A DNA stretch of 64,000 nt from Owenia fusiformis. Lineage: Eukaryota; Annelida; Polychaeta; Sabellida; Oweniidae. The notes under the pieces were generated by a model. It was given only the letters and a program-made list of their open reading frames with translations, made no database searches and had not been told where the DNA came from. The first letter of the stretch is position 1. Each line of letters starts with the position of its first letter. Below are positions 1-12,100 of the stretch, in pieces. A program made the position numbers and the translations under genes. Location: NCBI GenBank assembly GCA_903813345.2, contig CAIIXF020000009.1, forward strand, positions 31,995,259-32,059,258. The letters are read 5' to 3'.

Positions 1-174
1 ATACGTCCCAGGACCAAAAGATGACTTTGCGACAGACATGCGCTATATGCGGGGCTTCGTTCAGCTGCAGGATATGATTGATACTGCAATAATTAATATT
101 CACACGGGGAGAAACAACTCTGCACCTGTTGTGAATCTTCAGCAGTTCCCTTATCCATGCTATGAGGATGACTT
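1..174 (+). CDS. ABCA2: ABCA2-like exon a: end of extracellular domain 1
   Basis: The exon is open from the left edge, with the frame starting at base 2. It contains [19 protein letters not shown] and PYPCYEDD, the conserved ABCA stretch just before the second membrane helix. It ends in phase 2 before GTAAGT. Confidence 0.92.
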
Positions 175-3100
175 GTAAGTACATTAGTTCTAAATTGGTC
201 GACTTATGATTATTATCAAAATGGTACGTAAACCAGTCAGAGTGAACTGAGGTATTTTAAGATTAGATTTTTTCCCAGTATTTACTTCATTTGTATGCAA
301 GTATGGCACATGATCTTTGACAATTTGGCAATTTTAACATGAGAAAGTTATTATCCAGTACTCTTGGAATATTTTATTAGTTATTTAGAACTGTACTATT
401 AGTATTGTCTAATAAACATAATATATATCTTTCATGTTTAGCTTCCTGAGTATATCAGGTACCTACCTACTGCCTCTGATGTTGTGTCTTTCTTGGTTGA
501 TCATCGTTGGCTCTGCAGTCAGGCAAATTGTCTATGATAAAGAACTCGGATTTGAAGAGGTATGTTTTTATTGGACTTGAAGTTGTTAAAGGGGATTATC
601 CCTGAGAAAGTGTTGTTTATCCAAACAATAAATCCAAAATTGAAAACATCACCTTGATTTGATAGATAGCATTACATACATTGGAAGAAATAAGATTTGA
701 GGAATGCAATATTGTGATAATCATCTTAAAACTGAAACTTTAATTTCAGACGATGAAAGTGATGGGTCTAAATACTGGTATCAACTGGTTCTCCTGGTTT
801 GCTTCCACCTACATTTGGATGCTGATCCTCTCTGCTATCATCGTCCTCATCCTCCACTTTGGCAACATCTTGCGCCATAGCGACCCATTCATCATCTTCC
901 TGATGATGGCCGACTTCTCCTTAGCAACTCTTATGTTGGCGTAAGTACTTATTTTTAGACCCTCAATTTTATATATTAAGCTTGTTCGGCATTTATTTAA
1001 GATTAAATCCACCAATTGCTTGCCAGTGCCAGTATTCCACACAACAAAATTGTCCAACTAAAAATCTATCTGGAGTGTTATATAATATATAAAGCAAAGG
1101 GTTGTCACAAAGCCAAACTGGTTAAGTAGAGATGATAAAAAGACTATTTATTGATTTTGATAGAAAATAATTATTAGTATGTGCTATAAAAATGGTATAT
1201 CCACCAACTATTCCATTATATTGAGGAGAAAACACCTCGATGTTTCCCTCAGTATTTTGCTTGCTACCCGAATCATGTGACCAATTCTTAGCCAATGGGA
1301 GAGTGAGAAACATTCCAATGATGCAGTTATATAATATATTTCAGGTACCTTGTGAGTGTCTTCTTCCATAGGACAAACATTGCTGCTTTAACCGCCATCA
1401 TTGTCTACCTCATCTCATATCTGCCCTTCGTTGTGATGAGCACTCTGAGTCTTCATCTGGAATTCTGGGCCCGGACTCTAGCTGTTAGTCAGCTTATATA
1501 TACATTATACTTAAATACATGAATCTTAAATACAAAAAATACATATTTTATTTTCTTTATTTTTAATACAATAATACTAGTAAAGTGTAATTGTAAAGTA
1601 GTAATATTTTATTTTATCATAGGATGTATGTTGGCCAAATCTGACCATTAAGTTCTTAATTTCTCAGATTCTATCAGGATTTTATATTTCTTAATTGTAG
1701 TGCCTGTGTGCCACATCGGCATTAAGTTTTGGAGGTAAAATAATCAGCCATTTGGAGCTAGAGGGTCGTGGTCTCCAATGGGACACCATGTATATCGACT
1801 ATGGCAACCCAGGTTTTAATGTCAGCTGGACTTTGATCATGATGCTTATCGATGCAGCTATTTATGGTTTCCTAGGCTGGTATATACGGAACGTATTCCC
1901 AGGTATGATGGTATTCATGCAGCTTATTAATCTAAATAAAATCAGTGTACATTTATATTCAACCAGAGTGTCAGCAGCATATTTATTGCAAACTTGGCCT
2001 TGTCTGAGAGGCTAACAATTTATGCAGCTTACTTGACTCAGAATAATCTTTTTTTTGTGCACTGATACAATTGCTCAAGTTTTAAGTGTTTACTTCTGTT
2101 GTGCTGTAATTTGAAGAATTTATGGTTTGAAATAAGGAAATTAAAATTAGAATCTCAATACTTTATACACCTATATGTCCATTTTGTGGTATTTTCAGGC
2201 AAATATGGTATGCCACAGCCGTGGTATTTCCCATTCTCCCCTAGATACTGGGGTTGTTGCCTTGGTACCAGTGGAAGTAGTCGTGGCAACAGATACAAAA
2301 CAAACATGTTTAAGAACTATGGCTTTGATGGTGATGGGGAAAAAGGTATGTTTTTTCACCGTGTTATCAAAATTTTGCCCAAATCTGGGATTTTTGAAAT
2401 TTTGAAATCAAGATATTTGGTGTGTAAACCCAATAGTTCCTATCTTGTCCATGTTTCTATGTACAGTGAAAATGTACGACATACCTTATATTACACTATT
2501 TATCTTTATCTTGTAGCACCATGTGTCATTTGAAGTTTTGTCTATCAATCAATTATTTTGTAGTATTTGAGATTAAACCTACAACAGTGTGGGAAACTTA
2601 GTATTTATCCTAAATTATGCTCCTGTTCCTCAATGTTTACAAATGGAACATCTGACATTGGTTAATCCCTTGTCATGATTATCACCTATATTGTTGTTGA
2701 CATGAACCCTGAGCATGAGGAAATCATCAGAATATTGATTCAAAATAGATTTCCCAATTATCTGAAATGTTGCATTATTTTCATTTATCAAGATCCATAT
2801 TACTGGGATAAAACAGGTAGACTGTCGAAGTTAGATAGCATAATATGTTGATATCTGTATAAAACTGCTACTACACTAGGAAACATTAGGAAAACTAAAT
2901 AATATTTGAGCTGGAGTTTTTCATATCTATACTAAATTTGAATTAAGCTGGGCCTTGTTTGGGTAACATTTAGACCTGTTTCTTTTTCAACGTGTCCTTC
3001 TCCTTAACAAGTCTCCTATTTTGATGAATATTTGATTTTGATATTGTTTAAGCAATCGGAACAGGTTTGAAATTTTGAACTGTTCTAAAGAGGTCTGAGT

Positions 3101-6100
3101 ATTATATTTTGCAAATTCAATTTCCTAATTTTTCTGAGGCAGTTTGTACTGTTAACATCATTATGCTTGCTTCATTCTTTTCCGCACGTGCATAGTGACG
3201 TTAATAATGCTTGATTAAACTGGCACGTGATTTGAAATTTTCATTGATAGTTCAATAAAATTTTGTTAGAATTGAGATATTTACTGAAGTCAGCATTGAT
3301 TCAGCATTAGATTTTATGCGTTTTGACATTCACATAGTTATAGTATAGACTGTTAGATACATAGATTTCATTAGTTGCCGTATCTTTTTGTCATCACCAA
3401 AAAGTGGTGACATATTGTTATGGTCTCTGTTTTTTGACAGCGGTTGGTGGTTGGCAATCAGCAGTCGGCTTCTGTAACAAATTCTTACAACTTTGAATAA
3501 TTTAACAAATACTGTATAGACTGACTTCAATTGTTTTCAAAATCATCTACATGTTTTCAGAAGAAGTATCTGCCTTTATATTTAAGATTTGACCTTCAAT
3601 GATCTTTTCAAGGTAAAAAAAGGTCTTTTTCCAAGTTGCTTCAAATTGACCATTTCTTCCAAAATCATCTACAAGTTCTCATCATCTATAAGTTATCGGA
3701 AGTTCAAATCTGACTTAAAAGATTTGAGATTTGACCCTCAATGACCTTCTTTAGGTCAAAAAAGGTCTTTTTTTAACTTGCTTCAAATTTACCAATTTTT
3801 TCCAAAATCATCTACAAGTTCTCAACAGTTCAAATCTGAGTATAGATTTTGACCTTCAATGACATTCTCAAGGTCAAAATAGATTTCACTTTAATGACCT
3901 TCTGAAGGTCAAAAAGGTCTTTTATATCTTGCTTCAACTAGGTGGTGACATTTTGTCATGTTAATGCCTTGTATCTCGTGTTTCAAAAAGATCCTCAAAA
4001 TAATACAGAATCAGCTTTGAATAGAGAAAATTGACATTAAATAGATTGCACAGGGATGCTACAGTCAGAGAAAACTTTACTTTTAAGATTCAATGCTTGA
4101 ATGAGGGATATGCGGGAGAATTTCAATTTAAAAATGTTTAATATGAAAAATGTGTTGGTAATACTTTATAATGATTTAAGAATGATAAATGTTCTAATAA
4201 TACACATCTCACATGGAATGCTTTTAGTGGTGTTCCACGTACACAGGTTTTAACTGAATTTACTTAAATAATTAAAAATAAGCATGCCTTAAAAATATTA
4301 AAATGTAAAGTCTAGATGGAAGCTATGCAAAATTACTACTTTTAACCTAAACATGTCATTTTTTCTGGTTCACACAATAATTTGTAACAATTGTTCATGG
4401 TAAATAAAACATTAACTTTTACTGGAAAAAAAAATTCAATATGAATATTCTGCGTCCTATTGGCCAATCATATTCAATGATATAAATAACTCTGGTTTCT
4501 ATTATTTAGTTGAGTTAGCAATGTTAAAAAAGTAATTTGATCTTATTTGAGGATATCAAATCTAAAAGCATTTCACATATATTGTTTTGCTTATGCTAAG
4601 TTTCATTCACTTGCTATTGTATATTCATCTTGTTGCTATGGCTTCTCCAGTTAGCATGACAACAAAGAGTGAAGCTCAACAAGCTGTGTATAGATTGTAT
4701 CCTATTTCTATCAGCGCTTGATTTATATCTGAGCTTTGCTTATGAGTGATTAACTAGATTTCATTTTACATCAGCTTGAAAGGCAACATTTGAAAAACAA
4801 AATAAACTCCTATAAATCAGCACTACTCACTTGATCAGCTGATGATTTAATCAGATGATTCATAATGCAACATATCACAAATATATAATATGATTTATAT
4901 TTAACACCTTATGTACATGTACTTATATTGCACATTTTCATTTTATTTTAGCTTCAGGTTTTGAGATTTTCTGAAAATCAAGAATTTAGTATGAAGGTGC
5001 TATCAAATCAGCATATTTGATTATTCGTGCTTATAATTATAAGATATATATTTTCCAGATTTTTTCTGGCATTACATCAAATTTAAAAATCTGACTAATT
5101 CGTGCAAATCGGACCCAGAAAATCATCTTAATATTTCATTGTATTTAAAGCATGACTAGACAAGATATTCTAGCAGTGGATAATTCATATATACTGAGTG
5201 ATTGATTTACATTTATATTAATGTGCCCACACAGCAAACACATTATATTGCAAAAAGTCCCTATTTTAATGTGACCATTTCATATTCTAAACTTGCATGC
5301 AAAATTGCACAAAGAAGTCTTGCACCGTGTTATAGTATATCCACCAATTGTGTATCTAAACCATTATATGTATCTACTCAATTTGAGTAGGATGGAGAGA
5401 CTTGACACAAAACTACAAATTTTCACGCTTTTGCTATTCAAGATAAAGGTTGAAATTAATTACATTGATTATTCTGCAGTTTTAGCTGGTAATGCTAGAG
5501 AAATGCCACCTTTACATTATGTTCGCAAGCGTACTAAGCCTCGATCTGGGCACTCTGAAAATGAACAGGGTTCGTATCACTGGCTTTCATAATCAATCTT
5601 TTGTTAGGCTGAATATAAACATAATGATCAAAAATGTCGCTGCTTTTTACTGGGCATTTTTTCATTATTAATCATGTTTATATAGCCCCTTTAACATGGG
5701 TTATATGGTACACAGAGTTGGGAATTCTCAGGGTCATTTCTGTGACATTTCCTTATATGCATTCTTGATATTTCCTAACTCTGTGTATCATTACTAATTG
5801 ATAGGCACAATTGATGTGAAGATCGAAAGGTTTAATGACTTTGGTGATATCTAACTGTGGTGTGACTTGGTAACAACAAAAATAACAAGCCATAACTGTG
5901 GTGTTTCACTTAACTGCTTGTAATACAAGTTCTCTTTCTTGGTGCTGGTATGAAGAAAAGTTGCGCGCGTTGGTACCATTAAATTCCCTACAATCCACTT
6001 CTCCTCTGCACACTGGGTATGTGCATGTATATAGTGCATTTTCCCTCCATTCTTATCATATACCTTCAGCCCATTACATGCTTGTATTTGTATTTCAAGC

Positions 6101-9100
6101 TCTAATGCCCCAAAGAACAACCAAAATTGCCCCATCTGAGTTCCCTCCCCGATCTTCACTTACTTCCATCCCCGCTTCTTGTTTAATACCATTTGTTCCT
6201 TTTTGCACCATCCCTAGGGGTCAAATTACAGTCCATCAAGAGATTAAGCCCCGACTCGTCAGACATGACGGACCCTGCTGGCAGTGTGTCCAAGATAGAA
6301 GCAGGTAAATTGAATGACCTTAAAACAAATTCATTGATTGGATATTAATGTTGAGGTTTTATATCAGTGTTGTCGGAATTAGGGAATAATCTTCAAGGTC
6401 TCATGTTGTTCATGTATGTTTTCGATGTAAGAGAGTTTCTGATTATGACGCCAAATTGCTTTATATGTTTTTCATTGCTTCTCATTTTCATGCTATTTTC
6501 TGTTTGACAATATATGTGTGTATTGCTTCTATTGCTTCTAATCAGACTAAATTGTTTATTGCTTGAATTTTGTTTTAATAACAACATTAATGTTTTAAAA
6601 CAAATGCAACTTGTTTCAGATATTTTTTCAAATCTTATTTGGTGATAATTCATATACGTTGTCAGTAAAATAGGGTTGGCCAAAATTGTAAAAGGAGACA
6701 TTCCCAGAACCGAGTGAAAATATTCAGTTTGTAAATCTTTCTGCTATTTTGGACCACTCTACAGCATGCTGAAAACTTTTCTTGTCTTCATCTTTTATAT
6801 TTATTTTACTTTCATTTTTCATAACTGTATGTATCCCTCTCAACATGTTTGAATTTGAAATGTGAACATCTAGGGTTAGATTCACTGGTGTTCACTTCCA
6901 ACAGGTTCACTGTCCTATATTTTTATACTTCTAACTGTGTTCTTTACTGGGTTGTAGGGGAAATGGAGTTAATGGATCTTAGCCACTCTTATTCATCTAA
7001 GATTGTCACATCTAACATATGTAGGTAGTCTTACTGTATAGCGAATGTTGCATGCCCTTTTATGGACCCCTAGCCCAAATATGGGAGTGGGGGTTGATAG
7101 GAATCCCTGTTCCTTGAACTCAGCACTCTTCTCTCTATGAAATGGGGCCCATTAAAATCCACATTGCACACTGATTTATTAAATTCTGTGCATTTTTGAT
7201 GAAGTCAGATCGTTTCAGGCATTTCTGTACATGCATGTACGAGCAGAAGTGATTGGATTGTAATACAATATTTCTATCAGCCCGGTACCAATGGTAACGA
7301 AAGCCCTCAAAAGACATATTTGTCACAAATAACCTCCTGAACAGTCATAGAGCCACTTTTGGTATTTATAAAGCCACTTTTGGTATTTATAAAGCCCCTT
7401 TTGGTATTCATAGAGCCTATTTTGGAATTCATAGAGCGACTTTTGGTATTCATAAAGCCCCTTTTGGTATTCACAGAGCCTATTTTGGTATTTATAAAGC
7501 CTATTTTGGTATTCATAAAGCCCCTTTTGGTATTCATAAAGCCCATTTTGGTATTCACAGAGCCCCTTTTGGTATTCATAGAGCCCATTTTGGTATTCAC
7601 AGAGCCCATTTTGGTATTCACAGAGCCCCTTTTGGAATTCATAGAGCCCCTTTTGGTTTGAGATAAAGAGCATGAGGAACATATAATACTGAGAAAATAA
7701 ATATGCATGAATTTGTAGATGTGAATCCATCATCAATTAGTGCATGGATCTCAATTTATTTATTTTTCCTGTTATCTGATGCTAGACTTCAACGCTGTAA
7801 GCATGACCAAATATATAAGATTGTTTAAGAAAGTTGTTTTTGTGTGTTAATTTAATTAAAACTTTAGTTAATGTAGTTTGTAATATACTGTAGATTTATA
7901 CATAGATAACTCTCTAATGAGTACAAATCCAATGAGTGCACATGCGACTATAGTGTTGAATATCCATTGATGATTATATTTTAGTCAGAGAAAGAAATAC
8001 AGCGAGGTTTAGAGTATGTAAACAACTAAAACGATTATCGGCAATATTTTTTCTCAATTTTTGTATGTGCGCTTATTGGAATCAATAACAATATCTTAAA
8101 TTTCCATTTGGATACTGCACCGTGCACTCATTAGAGAGAATACTTTAGGTATTTTTAAAGGTTTAAAGAATGTTAACTATTGTTTGAAGAACTGTTAACT
8201 GTATTATATTTTTTGAAATATTAAAGTACCTGTCGAAGGCTTACTATAACTACAAATAGTTCGAAACAACCCAGAAACTGTCAATAAACCTGACTCACAA
8301 GTGAACACATCATTTTGGTTTGAAATGCTCGATAAGCATTGTACAGGGACTTTTAGCCTTGCTCCATTGTGCAAATATGAATGGTATCATTCTCATCTTA
8401 CAGTCTCTCAAACTGGCCCAGTAATTTCTGTTATAACTAGTTATAACCAATAACCATTGTATATTTATATTTTATATAGACTATAACCATTATCACGTAA
8501 CTTATAAAAAGTGAAATTATCATCTCCATATGTTGCATTATTAATTCTTGTGTAAAATAATGAAATTTATTTGAAATATATTTGTAAATAAAATTATCTA
8601 AGCTTAAACTAACTAACCCTGAGAAATTTTGTATAGTTATTTTTGTACTGTAATAACCATATTTATAGATCCCAGTAACTGGATGAACGAGCGGGAACCA
8701 CAAGATCTTCCTATAGGAATTGAGCTAATTGAACTGCGCAAGAAATTCAAGAAAAATGTGGCTGTTAACAAATTGTCAGCTAGATTCTATGAAGGCCAAA
8801 TCACAGCAGTTTTAGGCCACAATGGAGCTGGGAAGACAACAACTATGTGAGTTTGATAAACCAAATGTTGTGAAATGTTATTTGGGAAAATTAGAAGTGT
8901 TCATTCATAAAAAATATTTCATTTGAATTGTCATACTGTATTTACTTAATTTTCAAAACATGAAAAGTTAAAAAGTTAAAAATTGATCAATTACCAAAAT
9001 CAACAAGGGTTACAATGTCTACATAAATTTTATATGCTAGATTTGTGATAATGAATTTTAAATTGTTGAAGGGGGCGTTAAACTTTTTTCTTTGTACTTG

Positions 9101-12100
9101 ACATCATTGTTTGGAATGATGGGGTGGGGGTTTGTTTATTGATGCCATGATATGCTCTGATATACTTTTTCTCTAATTGTTTATATTCAATTATTTACCC
9201 TTTTTCTCCTTGTGCTTTCATATTTATAGAATTCTGTGACCATTTCCACAAAATTTTATCAATTATTATTTCCATTTCAGCAATATGTTGACTGGTATAT
9301 TCCCGCCTTCATCTGGATCAGCTAATATATATGGCCGTGATATCAGAACTGATTTTGGAAAGATACGACAGAGCCTTGGAGTTTGCCCGCAGCACGATGT
9401 TCTCTTTGACTAGTAAGTCTGTCTGAAGTGTTTTCACACATGTATGTGTGTATAACAGTACAGTATGTATGTCCTGTATGTTTATACACCCCAATCCGCA
9501 ACATCATCTTGCAGTGCTGTACAGCGCTGTAAACAGTACTGCACAGTACTAGTGCAGTTCGAGCACAGCGATGTAAAGTGCTATTCTAGCATCACCTGTT
9601 TTGGATAACGCAGTACACTACTGTTTTACAGCGCTGTACAGTACTGTTTTTCAAAACAGTGATGTACAGTTTACTGTTTTTAGTGCTGTCCAGCACTGTT
9701 TCATTTACAGCGCTGTTTGATGCTGTTTGAGATTGGCAGTGTAATGTTTATTTTTTTTAACAAACTTGGTGGGGTATAAATATTATGAAATGTAATTTTA
9801 AATGTTGACTGTTTTGACCAACATTTTTGGGTGGAAATATTACAATACACTGGGATGCATTTGTTTAATATCAATTTGTTTCCCTTTGACACTAACCATC
9901 TTTTTTCTTTCTTGTAAGAAAAAACATATTACATGACTTTTAATTAACATAAAATGAAAACCAATTACAAAAAGTATAGTTTATATATAGACTATACACA
10001 CAAATTCCACTTGACTTTTACAATAGACTTACATTTGAAATTACTCTTATTTTCAGCATGTCTGTTGAAGAGCATCTTAAGTTCTATGCAACACTGAAAA
10101 GTGGCAAGCCCTGGTACAAGGTTCACCAAGAAGTGTTGGAGTAAGTACTTTGACAGGATTGTTTTATTCACTTTTGAAACCCTGTTGTGGAGAGTTAATT
10201 TAACTTCTCTTTTCTTTTTTCAAACCCTGTTGGGAGATTTACTTCTTCAATTCAGTAATTTTCCGCTGATGAAATAAAATGCATAATATTTTCAATTAAT
10301 GATCCATATATTAACTTATGTCTGAGTAAATGATAAACTGAATCTTATTTCCACATGACAATATTTTACTTTTTTGACACAGATACACCGCTACACTTAT
10401 TATAGTGGAATCAATTGGTGCAAGGCCCCCATAGGGACCTTGCGTTTTCATACTAAAGTTCGTTTTGGAATTTTTTCTTGTATTTCAAGACATTTTAGAG
10501 ACAGGGCCCTTTTTCTAAAGCCCTTTTTAGAAAAATATTTGAGATTACAGAGGATACCCATTATTACTGCTTTTTAACACAATGTGAACAGAAAATTCAA
10601 ATTTCAAACTCTTTATCTCACTATAATTCACCAATGGAGAATGGAAGTTGAGCAACCAAACTTGGCACAAAGTTGGAGCCTAAGATAAGCTCTAATCTGA
10701 GGGGTTTGATCTTTTGTGAAATCATACATTTGCCTAGCAACCACATAGCAACCATCTAAAATAACACATTTTACAATATAAATCCACTTAATATATGCTA
10801 GGATGCTATAAGACCGTTACAAAAAGTCTTCTTATCCTAAAATACAATAATTCAAACATATTTACAGAAGTGACATCACCATGTTGCATAGCAACAACAT
10901 GGCAACAGGTTACAATGCCCATTTTGACATTTGCACACCATGTTCCTATTATATGCTCACTTGTATGCTTTTGGATCCCTTCCACATTATTTCTTAACAT
11001 ACAGAAATTGTATTTAAGCATAAATGATGCAGTTATGCCTGACCATTTTCCCTAACAACTTCCTAGCAACGGCTTAAAATAATGCTTAAATTTGCCTAGC
11101 AATGACCTAGCAACAGCTTAAAATAGCAATGTTTCTCATAAAAATCTCACTATATATCCACTATTATGTAACAGTGATCTCCCCAGGATTTTTTCTCAGG
11201 TGGGTGCAAAATTCTCATTATCACAATTCAGATAAAAATTGGTCAAAATATGCCAATTTTTCATGACTTTTCTCATTTTCAAGTGGGTGCAAATGGATTT
11301 TCAGGTGGGTGCGAGCCTATTTTCAAAATCTCAGGTGGGTGCTGCGTCCACTTGCTTTAATGCTGGGGAGATCACTGTGTAATATGTATGTCTTTTAATT
11401 GATAAAGCTTTGTTGCTGCACACTCAAAAACCTGTAGTCTCTTGTGTAAAGCATGATGGGACATTTCTTGTCTTATGTTTATCAAACTGCAAAAGTCCTG
11501 CAATTCATGTTTCAGTTCTGAGATAAAGTAAACACAATATATTCATCATATTTATCCTTGTTACATTTTCAGCATTAATACCCCTAAGATAATACTCTAT
11601 TTGGGTTAATTGCTACAATTTCCTTTGCAATTGCATAGTTTTTGGTGCAGTAGAATGCACCATGGCATTTGCAGTTCCATTTGCAGTTCCCTTTAATTAT
11701 GGATGCTGGCGACAGTATTGTCCATCTGGGTACACACAATCCTGATGCGCTCCTAAACCATCCCCATAGGTTTGTTGAAGGAAGAACTGGATCCACTATA
11801 TGCCATTGCCCCCATACATGTGCTCCTTGGAGCATGACATTATAGAGTGCTGCATCGCTTGTTGGAGGTAATCTATCGGGATCGATCTGTCATGAGTGAA
11901 CATGTGCTTGCGCATGGTATTGAGATTTGTCTCACTGTTTGTAGGCTGGTAAACCAGGATAATGAACCTCTCAATTGTGCCCATAACTTCTGTTGTTGTT
12001 ACGGTTGATGGGCGATCTACTAGAGTCAAAAGGACACCTGCTAGATCATTACATAAGTTCCATTGCTTGAAAACTGTCACCTTGCTCTGATGGTAAAATC

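Noticed and set aside
5898-6308. 136-residue plus-strand open frame around ABCA linker exon h
   Set aside because: It is in a different frame from the phase-compatible exon, and its composition is non-descript.
7307-7736. 130-residue open frames over the 21-bp array
   Set aside because: The period is divisible by three, so open frames are expected on both strands. No splice or domain support.
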